The position numbers and the translations under genes are program-made. Source: JAWLHU01 sp049325315 (GTDB lineage: Bacteria; Bacillota; Sulfobacillia; Symbiobacteriales; Symbiobacteriaceae). Taken from it: a DNA stretch of 64,000 bases. The stretch's first letter is position 1. Each line of letters starts with the position of its first letter. A model generated the notes under the pieces. That model was not told where the DNA came from, made no database searches, and saw only the letters and a list, made by a program, of their open reading frames with translations. Shown one piece after another: positions 18,908 to 27,427 of the stretch. The stretch lies in assembly GCA_049325315.1 (NCBI GenBank), contig JBMONB010000084.1:1-64000 (forward strand), given 5' to 3'.

Positions 18908-19381
18908 ATGGAATCCGAACCGCTTCAGCGAGTCCGGGCGGCGTTGGCCGCCGCAGGTGTCGAAGGTGAGATCAGGCTCTTCACTGAGCACCTACCCACT
19001 GCCCCGATTGCCGCAGAGGCGGTAGGGGTGGAGTTGGGCCGCATCGCCAAGTCGATCTTGCTCTTCGCAGGCGGCGAGCCGGTCCTGGTGGTGGCCGCCG
19101 GCGACCGGCGGGTGGACAGGCAGAAGGTGAAGGCGCTGATGGACCGGGGCAAGGTGCGCATCGCCTCGGCGGAGGATGTATTGGCGGTGACCGGGTTCGT
19201 GGCCGGCGGGGTGGCGCCCGTGGGGCTGGCAAGGGACTGCGCCGTGCTGCTCGATGAGAGCCTCCGGCGGTTCGCAGATATCTGGGCGGGGGGCGGCGTG
19301 CCCGAAGCGCTCCTGCGCCTGCGGGTGGACGAGCTGCCGCAGGCGACGGGCGGCAGGTTTGCCGACGTCGCCGGACAGTAG
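18908..19381 (+). CDS. YbaK/ProX-type aminoacyl-tRNA deacylase
   Basis: 157 residues. The YbaK-domain pattern is seen in ELGRIAKSILLF, the substrate-pocket Lys region, VDRQKVKALM, and GGVAPVGLARDCAVLLDESL. Members hydrolyse mischarged Cys- or Ala-tRNA in trans; which substrate cannot be read from the sequence. A 21-bp tandem repeat begins 29 bases after its stop. Confidence 0.9.
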   Translation: MESEPLQRVRAALAAAGVEGEIRLFTEHLPTAPIAAEAVGVELGRIAKSILLFAGGEPVLVVAAGDRRVDRQKVKALMDRGKVRIASAEDVLAVTGFVAGGVAPVGLARDCAVLLDESLRRFADIWAGGGVPEALLRLRVDELPQATGGRFADVAGQ

Positions 19382-19409
19382 GCTGGTCCTGCCCGGACGT
19401 TCTCACCAG

Positions 19410-19640
19410 CCGCCCGTTGGCTTTCGTGAGCCGCCCGTTGGCTTTCGCCAGCCGCCCATTGGCTTTCGTGAGCCGCCCATTGGCTTTCGCCAGCCGCCCA
19501 TTGGCTTTCGCCAGCCGCCCGTTGGCCTTCGCCAGCTGCCCGTTGGCCTTCGCCAGCCGCCCGTTGGCCTTCGCCAGCCGCCCGTTGGCCTTCGCCAGCC
19601 GCCCGTTGGCCTTCGCCAGCCGCCCGGCGGCTTTCGGTCC
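19410..19640. repeat. 21-bp minisatellite, 11 units
   Basis: Consensus unit CCGCCCRTTGGCYTTCGCCAG. Units start at 19410 and repeat exactly every 21 bases; the eleventh (19620-19640) is degenerate. Variation is at a few positions (G/A at 7, T/C at 13, TGAG or CCAG at the end). The period is a multiple of three, so open frames run through it on the plus strand, but no ribosome site supports translation. Confidence 0.92.
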
Positions 19641-19667
19641 CCGCCCCGACCCTGCTGACAGCGAAAA

Positions 19668-19701
19668 GGTCCGATCTACACCGCAGGGTGCAGATCGGAC
19701 C
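19668..19701 (-). terminator. Terminator of the dicarboxylate cluster
   Basis: Stem GGTCCGATCT / AGATCGGACC, 10 bp perfect, followed on the minus strand by TTTTCGC. Confidence 0.85.
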
Positions 19702-19715
19702 TCTTTGCTTTCCGT

Positions 19716-21218
19716 CTACTTCCAGACCAGCGGGATCCAGAAGTAGCCGAACAGGGTAATGGTGATAATGGAGGCGATGTTGAGGAAGAAGCCGACCCGC
19801 AGCATCTGCCGCATGGACACATACCCGGTGCTGAAGGCGATGGCGTTGGGCGGGGTGCCCACCGGCATCATGAACGCCAGCGAGGAGCCGAGGGCGGCCA
19901 CCATCATCAGGCCGATGGGCGAGATGTTCAGCGCCGTGGCCAGGCTGGCCATGATCGGCATGAAGAGGGTCGCGATCGCCGTGTTCGACGTCAGCTCTGT
20001 CAGGAAGACCATCAGAATGGTGACGGCCAGGACGATCAGGAAGAGGTGAACGGCGCCCAGGCCCGTCAGCCAGCCGGCCATGTACTTGGCCACGCCGGTG
20101 CTCTGGAAGACGCTGGCGACGGAGAAGCCTGCGCCGAAGAGCAGGAGGATATCCCAGGGGATCTTGGTGAGCGCCTTCGGACCCAACAGGAACTCGCCGT
20201 TCCCCTTGCTGGAGGGAATCAGGAAGAGCAGAAGGGCGCCGAAGATCGCCACCATGGTGTCATCGATGCCCGGAATGACCTTCTTGAGCACGAACGGGTA
20301 GGTGATCCAGAGGATGGCGGTGAGGAGGAAGACGCCCAGCACCTTCCACTCTTCGTTCGTCACGGGGCCGAGGTCGGCCAGCTGCTTGCGGATGAACTCG
20401 CGGCTGCCCTTGATCTCCTTGAACTCCGGGGGCATCACCTTCAGCATGATCCACCAGGCGACAAAGGTAAAGACCAGGAAGATGGGCATGCCGACCAGCA
20501 TGTACTTAAAGAAGCCGATCTCCACGCCCAGGGTCTTGGCGGCCACGCCCACCATCACAGCGTTGGGCGGCGTGCCGATAATGCTGCCCACCCCGCCGAT
20601 CGAGGCGGCATAGGCGATCGCCAGCATGATCAGGGCGGCAAAGTTGGTCTTGGGCAGTCCACCGGTGGCCGAGTCGCCCTCCTTCCCCTGGAGGCTGGTC
20701 ATCTGGGTGACCACCGCCAGACCGATCGGCAGCATCATCATCGCGGTGGCCGTGTTGGAAATAAAGGCAGAGATAATACCGGTGGAGAGCATGAAGCCCA
20801 GCACGATCCGATTGGGGCTGGTGCCCACCATATCGATGACCATCAGGGCGATCCGCTTGTGCAGGTTCCACCGCTCGATTGCGACGGCCACGACGAAGCC
20901 GCCCAGGAAGAGGTAGATCGTCGGCTCGGCATAGGGGGCCAGCACGGCCTTCATCTTGCCGAGGCTGAGCGCCGGGAAGAGCAGGATCGGCAGGAGGCTG
21001 GTGACGGGAATGGGCACCGCCTCGGTCACCCACCAGATCGCGATCCAGACCGTCGCGGAGAGGGCCGCCACGCCTGCCGGTGAGAGTCCCTCAGGTTTGA
21101 AGAAAGCATACATGAGCACGAAGGCGGCCGGACCGAGGAACAGTCCAATCTTGTTGGCGAGGCCGTAGGACGACTCTTGCTGGACGGCGGGTATCTTCTC
21201 TGCTTGCTGAGCCACCAT
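19716..21218 (-). CDS. DASS-family sodium:dicarboxylate symporter
   Basis: 500 residues with about 11-12 membrane segments. Both Ser-Asn-Thr sodium/substrate motifs are present: ISNTATAMMMLP and TSNTAIATLFMP. Each is paired with a downstream TPPN loop (GTPPNAVMVG and GTPPNAIAF), as in VcINDY-type transporters. It should import C4-dicarboxylates with Na+. ATG 21218 has GAGAGGAG upstream. A hairpin separates it from the binding-protein gene. It ends the cluster in front of a strong terminator. Confidence 0.92.
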   Translation of the reverse strand: MVAQQAEKIPAVQQESSYGLANKIGLFLGPAAFVLMYAFFKPEGLSPAGVAALSATVWIAIWWVTEAVPIPVTSLLPILLFPALSLGKMKAVLAPYAEPTIYLFLGGFVVAVAIERWNLHKRIALMVIDMVGTSPNRIVLGFMLSTGIISAFISNTATAMMMLPIGLAVVTQMTSLQGKEGDSATGGLPKTNFAALIMLAIAYAASIGGVGSIIGTPPNAVMVGVAAKTLGVEIGFFKYMLVGMPIFLVFTFVAWWIMLKVMPPEFKEIKGSREFIRKQLADLGPVTNEEWKVLGVFLLTAILWITYPFVLKKVIPGIDDTMVAIFGALLLFLIPSSKGNGEFLLGPKALTKIPWDILLLFGAGFSVASVFQSTGVAKYMAGWLTGLGAVHLFLIVLAVTILMVFLTELTSNTAIATLFMPIMASLATALNISPIGLMMVAALGSSLAFMMPVGTPPNAIAFSTGYVSMRQMLRVGFFLNIASIITITLFGYFWIPLVWK

Positions 21219-21242
21219 GATCGCTCCTCTCAGGGGTGTATC

Positions 21243-21270
21243 GCCAGGCGGAAGCGACCCTCCGCCTGGC
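21243..21270 (-). promoter_or_regulatory. Intercistronic hairpin between binding protein and transporter genes
   Basis: A 10-bp perfect stem GCCAGGCGGA / TCCGCCTGGC without a U-run. Such structures often stabilise the upstream message and lower downstream expression. Confidence 0.6.
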
Positions 21271-21276
21271 AGAGGA

Positions 21277-22326
21277 TCATGGCCCGTACTTCCGCTCCAA
21301 CCCACGAATGGCCTGAGCCAGCTCACTGTCTACCTCGCTTGCGAAGTAGTGATAGACCGGGTGGAAGGCCTCTTTCCAGGCCATACGCTCCTGCTCGGTC
21401 TGAAAGTGGACCTCGATCCGGCCCATCCGGATATGGTCCAGGTCTCGCTCGTTCAGGCGCCCTGCGTTCTCCCGCACCCAGGCCGTGGTCTCGGCCAGCG
21501 CCTCCGTCAGGATCAGCCGGGCATCTTCGGGCAGGTTCTCCCAGTACAGGTTGTTGGTCAAGACAACGTAGCCCAGGTACCCGTGATTGGAGATCGTCAG
21601 GTACCGCTGGACTTCATGGAATTTCTTCCAGTAGATATTCGATGGCGTGTTCTCTTGTCCGTCCACCTGCCGGGTCTCCAGCGCCCGGAAGGTCTGGTCA
21701 AAGGGGACGGCGACAGCGGTGGCGCCGAGCGCCTCGAACTGCTCCACCAGCACCCGGCTGGGCTGGACCCGGAAGCGCTGACCCGCAAAGTCGGCCGGGG
21801 TGATCAGCGGCCGCTTCGAGGAGGTCATCTGCTTCCAGCCGTTGTCCCACATAACCAGCCCCCGCAGCCCCCGCCGCTGCACGGTGCGGAACAGCTTCTG
21901 GCCGATGGGGCCTTCCATGGCGGTCACCACCGCCTCCTGGTCGGGGAAGGCATAGGGGAGATCAAAGACCTGCCAGGCCGGAAAGAGGCCGGCCAGCTTG
22001 CCGGTGGAGGGGGCAATCAGATGCACCCGGCCGTCCTGCAGGGCCTGAATCTCCTCGTCATCGCCCGCCAGCTGGCCGTTCGGAAAGACCTCCACCTGGA
22101 TCCGGCCCTTCGATTTCTCTCGAACCAGGTTCGCGAAGCGGCGTGCCGCCAGCCCCTTGGGGGTGTTCTCTGCCACCACGTGGGAGAAGATGATCACCAT
22201 CTTCTCCTCGGAACCCCACTGCTCGTGGTCAATGGCCCGCTGCGATCCGCACCCGGCGAGGGACAACAGGGCCAGGCCGAGCATGAGGGCCGCCAGCCGA
22301 ATCCGCCCTTTCTGACTCCTCAACAC
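21277..22326 (-). CDS. DctP/DctB-type extracytoplasmic solute-binding lipoprotein
   Basis: 349 residues. A signal peptide ends in the lipobox LAGC near residue 26. The mature part matches the TRAP-type DctP family: FSHVVAENTPKG, the GxLxGxDxE-like GQLAGDDEE, and the central RFRVQPSRVLVEQFEALGA with the conserved carboxylate-binding Arg. No TRAP membrane subunits (DctQ/M) are nearby. In Bacillus subtilis a similar binding protein, DctB, works with DctS/DctR as a co-sensor for a secondary dicarboxylate transporter, which is the arrangement seen here. Start GTG 22326 has GGAGGG upstream. Confidence 0.85.
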   Translation of the reverse strand: MLRSQKGRIRLAALMLGLALLSLAGCGSQRAIDHEQWGSEEKMVIIFSHVVAENTPKGLAARRFANLVREKSKGRIQVEVFPNGQLAGDDEEIQALQDGRVHLIAPSTGKLAGLFPAWQVFDLPYAFPDQEAVVTAMEGPIGQKLFRTVQRRGLRGLVMWDNGWKQMTSSKRPLITPADFAGQRFRVQPSRVLVEQFEALGATAVAVPFDQTFRALETRQVDGQENTPSNIYWKKFHEVQRYLTISNHGYLGYVVLTNNLYWENLPEDARLILTEALAETTAWVRENAGRLNERDLDHIRMGRIEVHFQTEQERMAWKEAFHPVYHYFASEVDSELAQAIRGLERKYGP

Positions 22327-22376
22327 GGACCGCCCTCCTTCCTTACAGTACGGCTGATGAGCGTGATAAATAAAGC

Positions 22377-22419
22377 TTTTGGTCTTATTGCAGATATCGG
22401 TAAAAGTGTGTGACCAAAA
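22377..22419. promoter_or_regulatory. Inverted repeat TTTTGGTC-GACCAAAA before the binding-protein gene
   Basis: Arms at 22377-22384 and 22412-22419 with a 27-base AT-rich spacer, located between the regulator and binding-protein genes. It could be a binding site of the linked response regulator or part of a hairpin. Confidence 0.45.
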
Positions 22420-22429
22420 AACAATCGGA

Positions 22430-23149
22430 TCACTGTTGTCTCGTCATGTAGCGGTAGACCGGCCGCCCGACCCCGCCGTAGTGCTGTTCCACCCGCACCT
22501 TTCGGTTCTGGGCCAGGTAATCGAGGTAGCGCCGGACCGTCACCCGGGCCAGGCCGATGCCGTCGGCCACCTCGGAGGCGGAGAGCGGCCGGTCCTGGTT
22601 GACCAGGTAGAGCAGCACCTGCCGGAGCGTCCACTCGGTCAGACCCTTGGGGAGGTCGCCGGCGCCCGCGGCTACGGCCGGCGGGGCCGCTGCGGGGCCC
22701 TGGGGAGCAGCCCCCAGCCCCGGCGCCAGCCGGTCGAGCTGCTCCTGGCTGATCCTGGCGGAGCTGATCAGGTCTTCGTGCATGCGGGCGTAGGCCTGTA
22801 GGGTGGCCTTGATCCGCTCGAAGTGAAAGGGCTTGATAATATAGTCAACCGCCCCGCTGCGCAGGACCTCCTGCACCGTTTCGGGGTCATGAGCGGCTGT
22901 CACCATGATCACATCGACCGGCAGTTCCCGGCGGCGAATCTCCTTGAGCACCTGTACCCCGTCCAGGTCGGGCAGGTAGACATCGAGAATCACCAGGTCT
23001 GGCGCCAGCTGCTCCGTCAGCCGGATTCCCGACTGGCCGTCCGGGGCGGCGCCGACGACCCGGAAGGGACCCGACGCCTCCACATAGGTGCGGTTGACCT
23101 CTGTCACCATGGGATCGTCCTCGATGATCACCACGCGATACGCCCTCAT
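22430..23149 (-). CDS. CitB/DctR-family response regulator
   Basis: 239 residues. Receiver: VVIIEDDP, phospho-Asp in LVILDVYLPD, VMVTAAHD, Lys in IIKPFHF. A Pro/Ala-rich linker (about 140-168) joins a winged-helix output domain with SASEVADGIGLARVTVRRYLDYL, typical of regulators paired with CitA/DcuS/DctS kinases. It overlaps the kinase gene by four bases (ATGA). It likely activates the binding protein and transporter genes in response to external dicarboxylates. Confidence 0.92.
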   Translation of the reverse strand: MRAYRVVIIEDDPMVTEVNRTYVEASGPFRVVGAAPDGQSGIRLTEQLAPDLVILDVYLPDLDGVQVLKEIRRRELPVDVIMVTAAHDPETVQEVLRSGAVDYIIKPFHFERIKATLQAYARMHEDLISSARISQEQLDRLAPGLGAAPQGPAAAPPAVAAGAGDLPKGLTEWTLRQVLLYLVNQDRPLSASEVADGIGLARVTVRRYLDYLAQNRKVRVEQHYGGVGRPVYRYMTRQQ

Positions 23150-24777
23150 ACCGGCTCTGCCTCCTCCACTGGCTGATCAGGCGGAATCCAAATATCGAAG
23201 GTGGTCCCGCCGGCCCCGGTTTCAAACGAGATCTGGCCGCCAGCGCTCTCCACGTGCTGCTGCACCAGGGCCAGCCCGATCCCCTGGTGCTCGCCGGACT
23301 TGGTCGAAAAGCCGGGGCGCCAGATCTCGCCCTGCAGTTCCGGTGCAATCCCGTGGCCGGTGTCCCTGACCACGATGCGCAGGCCATCCTCCTCGTCCCG
23401 GATCCGGCAATAGACCTGCCTTCGCTCCGGCGGCCCGCCGGTCACGGCGTCCATGGCGTTCTCCAGCATGTTCCCGACGATCACCGTCAGCGAGGTGGTG
23501 TCGATCTTCCGGGGCAAGGTGCGCACCCGGCTCCTGGGGTCGATCGTCAGCTTGATATTCAGCTCCCGCGCCCGGTGCAGCTTGCCCAGCAGCAAGGCGG
23601 CCACCCGGTAGTCCTGGAAGCGCCGGGTCAGGAACCGGGTCTGCTCCTGCTGCTCCTCGTAGCTGGAGTAGATGTAGTCAATCGCTTCCTGGTTGCGCCC
23701 GAACTGGATCAGCCCGGCAATGGTGTGCAGCCGGTTCATGTGCTCATGGGTCTGGGCCCGGAGCGAGTCGATAAACTTGGTGACGCCGGTCAGCTGATCG
23801 GCCAGGCGGTGGACCTCGGTCCGGTCCCGGAAGGTGGCGACCGCACCGATAATCCGCCCCTCGATCCGAACCGGCACCCGGTTGGTCAGCACGACGGTCG
23901 TGCCCAGCAGCATCTCCTGGTTGACCTCGGGCTCGCCGGTCCGCAGGATCTCCGGCAGCCGGGAGTAGGGGACCAGCTCCCTGACCCTGGTGCCGACGGC
24001 CTCGGGGCCCCGGCCCAGAATGCGCTGCGCCTCCTCGCTGATCACCGTGATCCGTTCCTCCCGGTCGATGGCCAGCACCCCGTCGCCAATGGCGTTGAGA
24101 ATCGCCACCCGTTCCTGCAGGATGCGGGCGATCTCGGGCGGCTCCAGGCCCAGGAGCTGCCGCTTGATCCGGCCGCCCAGAAGCCAGGCGCCCACGAGCC
24201 CCACCGACAGCGCCGCCACCAACGCCATGCTCAACTCGGGGTAGAGGTCGACCAGCACCGAGATGACCGACGGCGTCCGAATCCCCACCACCACGACGCC
24301 GCGCTGTTCGGTGAGGTCCTCGGACATGACGGGAACGAAGGCCCGGATACTGTTGCCCCACATGCCCCTGGCCTGGGAGACGTAGGTGTGCTCGGCAAAG
24401 GCAGGCCCCTCGTCGCCGCCGCTGAAGGTGGTCCCAATGCGCGCCGGTACCGGGTGCGAGTAGCGGGTGCGGGCCATGTCCAGCACCACCACATACTCCA
24501 CGGCGTTCACCTGCCGGATCCGCTCGGCGATCGGCTGGATCACCGTCTCGCCCCCGGGCTGGCCCACGGCGCGCTTTACGTCGGCGATTTCGGCGACCGT
24601 CCGGGCCACGTGCAGCACCCGTCGCCCCAACTGCTCCTCGACCGAGTTCAGCATGTACGCGGCCACCACCGCCGTTCCGGCGGCCCCGGCCAGCAGGACG
24701 ATCCCCGTGGCCAGAAGAGCGATGTGGGTGCGTACGGAGAGCGGGAAACCGCAACGCTGTGTGATCCATTGCCACAT
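23146..24777 (-). CDS. CitA/DcuS/DctS-type sensor histidine kinase
   Basis: 543 residues from ATG 24777 (GGAGG upstream). Helix 1 is about 20-43, an extracytoplasmic PAS-like sensor spans 45-180, helix 2 is about 181-203, and a cytoplasmic PAS domain spans about 215-320. The phospho-His is in AQTHEHMNRLHTI near residue 344, the pattern of the SpoOB-type dimerisation helix of this subfamily. The ATPase has N in LENAMDAV and G1 in RDTGHGI. In this subfamily the outer PAS binds citrate or C4-dicarboxylates. Confidence 0.92.
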   Translation of the reverse strand: MWQWITQRCGFPLSVRTHIALLATGIVLLAGAAGTAVVAAYMLNSVEEQLGRRVLHVARTVAEIADVKRAVGQPGGETVIQPIAERIRQVNAVEYVVVLDMARTRYSHPVPARIGTTFSGGDEGPAFAEHTYVSQARGMWGNSIRAFVPVMSEDLTEQRGVVVVGIRTPSVISVLVDLYPELSMALVAALSVGLVGAWLLGGRIKRQLLGLEPPEIARILQERVAILNAIGDGVLAIDREERITVISEEAQRILGRGPEAVGTRVRELVPYSRLPEILRTGEPEVNQEMLLGTTVVLTNRVPVRIEGRIIGAVATFRDRTEVHRLADQLTGVTKFIDSLRAQTHEHMNRLHTIAGLIQFGRNQEAIDYIYSSYEEQQEQTRFLTRRFQDYRVAALLLGKLHRARELNIKLTIDPRSRVRTLPRKIDTTSLTVIVGNMLENAMDAVTGGPPERRQVYCRIRDEEDGLRIVVRDTGHGIAPELQGEIWRPGFSTKSGEHQGIGLALVQQHVESAGGQISFETGAGGTTFDIWIPPDQPVEEAEPV

Positions 24778-24958
24778 GGAGGTCGCCTCCGACAACAAAT
24801 TGCCATAACCGAACAGTACACCTGATATTTGTCATGATGATACCGTGCCCGAAGCATGTTTTCCAGTCAGAAGTTTTCGGCGGGGTTTTCCGTGGGGTGG
24901 GGCATAGGAGATGGCGCACCTGTGGCAGAACATCTTGTGGCAGAGGGAGGTAGCATCG

Positions 24959-26338
24959 ATGGAGAAGGTTGTGCAGTACCTGTCGGAGCATGAAGAAGAG
25001 CACCTGGAGATGGCGATGCGGCTGATGGCCCAGCCCTCGGTCTCGCCCACCGGCGAGGGGATGGCTGAGTGCGCCGCCCTGCTCCGGTCGATGATGGAGG
25101 ATTCGGGGGTCAAAACCGAGGTGCTGGAGACCCCGGGCCACCCGATTCTCTTCGGCGAGGTCGATGCCGGGGCGCCCTTCACGGTGCTGATTTACGGTCA
25201 CTACGATGTCCAGCCGCCGGAGCCGCTGGAGCTCTGGCACTCGCCGCCCTTTACGCCCACCATTCGCAACGGGCGCATCTACGCCCGGGGAGCGGGGGAC
25301 AACAAGGGGCAGCTCATGGCCAACCTGCTGGCGGTGCGGGCCTACCAGAAGACCGGCACGCCGCTCCCGGTCAACGTAAAGTTCGTCTTCGAGGGGGAGG
25401 AGGAGTCATCGAGCGCCCACCTGGCCTGGGCGGTGGAACGGTACAAGGAGAAGCTGGCCTGCGACATGGTCTACACCGCAGACGGCCCGCAGCACTCCAG
25501 CGGGGCGCCCACCGTGCTGCTGGGGGTCCGCGGGATCCTCTACGTGCAGGTGGACTGCGTGGCGGCCGACCGGGACCACCACTCGGGCAACAAGGGCGGG
25601 GCGGTGCCCAACCCGGCCTGGTACCTCATGGAGGCGCTCCGCCAGTTCTGGCACGGCAGCCCCCACGAGGTGGCGATTCCCGGCTTCTACGACCGGGTGC
25701 GGCCCGTGACCCCCTTCGAGGCGGAGCTGCTGGAGAAGCTCCCCTGGGACCCGACGGAGACAGCCGCGGCCCTGGGCCTCCCGGCGGGCCAGTTCGCCGA
25801 CACCTCCGCCGCCGAGTTCTACCTGCGCACGCTCATGCGGCCCACGCTGAACATCTGCGGCTTCACCAGCGGGTACGGCGGGCCGGGCTCCAAGACGATC
25901 ATTCCGCACAGGGCCAGCGCCAAGCTTGACATGCGGCTGGTGGTCGACCAGGAGCCCGCCGAGATCTTCGACCTCTTTGCTGCCCACCTGAAGCGGGTGA
26001 CCGAACCCATGGAGCGGCTGGGGCTTCGCTTCTCGGTCCAGCACCTGGGCGACATGGCCCCCAGCCGGACCCCCGGCGACCGGCCCGAGGCCCAGGCGGT
26101 GATTCGGGCGGTGCGGGAGGCCTACGGGGCGGAGCCGGTGGTGATGCCCGGGCTGGGCGGCTCGCTGCCCGACTACGTCTGGACCCGGATTCTCGGCACC
26201 CCCTCGGTGGTGGTGCCCTACGCCAACCACGACGAGGACAACCACGCCCCCAACGAGAACATGGCGGTGGACAAGTTCTTCAGCGGCATCCGCTGCGCCG
26301 CCACGGTTCTGCGTGAACTGGGTCAAATCAGCCGGTAA
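24959..26338 (+). CDS. M20-family dipeptidase/carboxypeptidase
   Basis: 459 residues. The zinc ligands of the M20 family are seen in LIYGHYDVQPPEPLELWHS, RGAGDNKGQ (bridging Asp), FEGEEESSS (catalytic Glu and ligand), YTADGPQ, and the late His in NHDEDNHAPNENM. The GHYDVQPPEPLELW motif is typical of CNDP-like dipeptidases. Cytosolic. ATG 24959 has GGGAGG upstream; an earlier ATG at 24911 does not. It is divergent from the DctS-like kinase and ends before a strong terminator. Confidence 0.92.
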   Translation: MEKVVQYLSEHEEEHLEMAMRLMAQPSVSPTGEGMAECAALLRSMMEDSGVKTEVLETPGHPILFGEVDAGAPFTVLIYGHYDVQPPEPLELWHSPPFTPTIRNGRIYARGAGDNKGQLMANLLAVRAYQKTGTPLPVNVKFVFEGEEESSSAHLAWAVERYKEKLACDMVYTADGPQHSSGAPTVLLGVRGILYVQVDCVAADRDHHSGNKGGAVPNPAWYLMEALRQFWHGSPHEVAIPGFYDRVRPVTPFEAELLEKLPWDPTETAAALGLPAGQFADTSAAEFYLRTLMRPTLNICGFTSGYGGPGSKTIIPHRASAKLDMRLVVDQEPAEIFDLFAAHLKRVTEPMERLGLRFSVQHLGDMAPSRTPGDRPEAQAVIRAVREAYGAEPVVMPGLGGSLPDYVWTRILGTPSVVVPYANHDEDNHAPNENMAVDKFFSGIRCAATVLRELGQISR

Positions 26339-26356
26339 GGGTGAAGGGATGCGAAG

Positions 26357-26385
26357 GCCCCGGGCGCCAGGCAGGCGCTCGGGGC
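26357..26385 (+). terminator. Terminator of the M20 peptidase gene
   Basis: A 12-bp stem, GCCCCGGGCGCC / GGCGCTCGGGGC with one G-T pair and a 5-base loop, followed by TTGTCGTTTTG. Confidence 0.85.
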
Positions 26386-26539
26386 TTGTCGTTTTGCTCG
26401 GCTGTCAACCCGATATTTCGGCTGAATCGAAGGCCCTGTAATAAGCCTTTCGGTCCATGGCTGGGGCCGGAGCCGACGTTTATTCTGAATAGGAGGCCGT
26501 GAGCCCGTTTTTCCACTTACACCGATAGGAGGAGTCAAC

Positions 26540-27427
26540 ATGGCTGACCTACCTGTCAACGGAAACGGAATCGACGCCTACTCTCCAGCAGAAGTAGCAG
26601 CACGGGTAGAGAATGTCGGGGTCACCAAGGCGAACATGCCGCTGTACCGAATGGCGGCGCTCTCTGTTTTGGCCGGGGCGTTTATCGCCTTCGGCGGGCT
26701 GTTCTTCATCACCGTCACCACCGATGTGAAGGTCGGGTATGGCCTCACCCAACTGGTTGGAGGCATCGTCTTCTCCCTGGGCCTGATCCTGGTGGTGATC
26801 GCCGGGGCGGAGCTCTTCACCGGCAACAACCTGCTGATCATGGCGACGGTGGGCGGCAAGATCCGGGTCAGGCTGCTGCTGCGCAACTGGGCCGTGGTCT
26901 TCTTCTTTAACCTGCTGGGCGCCTTCTCCATCGCCGTCATGGCCTACGTGGCGGAGCACTACACCGGCAGCGGGAACCTGGTGGGGGCACGGGCGCTCTC
27001 CATCGGGGCCGCCAAGGCGTCGCTCCCCTTCGGGGTAGCCTTTGCCCGGGCGGTCCTCTGTAACGTGCTGGTCTGTCTGGCGGTCTGGCTTACCGCTGCG
27101 GCCCGCACGGTGACCGACAAGATCCTGGCGGTGATCTTCCCCATTTCGGGGTTCGTGGCGCTGGGGTTTGAGCACTCCATCGCCAACATGTTCTTCATTC
27201 CCTACGCCATGATGCTGAAGGGCAACGCTGCGGTCACCGCCGCCGCCAACCTTCCGGCAGAGCGGCTCGCTGCCCTCGACTGGACCGGCTTCTGGGCCAA
27301 CCTGGTTCCGGTCACCCTGGGCAATATCGTGGGCGGGGCGGTGCTGGTGGGCTTCACCTATTGGGTCTGCTACCTGTGGGATGGCTACACCACGCCCGCC
27401 CGTAGAAAGAGGGGGAGCGCTGCATGA
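26540..27427 (+). CDS. Formate/nitrite transporter (FocA/FNT family)
   Basis: 295 residues with six hydrophobic segments and the FNT signatures: GAFIAFGG near residue 50, AGAELFTGNN near 95, and GFEHSIANMFFIPYAMM near 212. These form the pentameric anion channel with central His and Thr. Because its stop overlaps the ATG of a formate dehydrogenase subunit, formate is the likely solute. AGGAGG lies 9 bases before ATG. Overall GC and codon use fit the region. Confidence 0.93.
   Translation: MADLPVNGNGIDAYSPAEVAARVENVGVTKANMPLYRMAALSVLAGAFIAFGGLFFITVTTDVKVGYGLTQLVGGIVFSLGLILVVIAGAELFTGNNLLIMATVGGKIRVRLLLRNWAVVFFFNLLGAFSIAVMAYVAEHYTGSGNLVGARALSIGAAKASLPFGVAFARAVLCNVLVCLAVWLTAAARTVTDKILAVIFPISGFVALGFEHSIANMFFIPYAMMLKGNAAVTAAANLPAERLAALDWTGFWANLVPVTLGNIVGGAVLVGFTYWVCYLWDGYTTPARRKRGSAA

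Noticed and set aside
19410..19640. A CRISPR array
   Set aside because: The units are contiguous with no spacers between them.
19254..19746. Repeat peptides (PLAFASR- and PPVGLRQ-type) encoded in the 21-bp array
   Set aside because: No ribosome site, two frames equally open, and the DNA period alone explains the peptide repeats.
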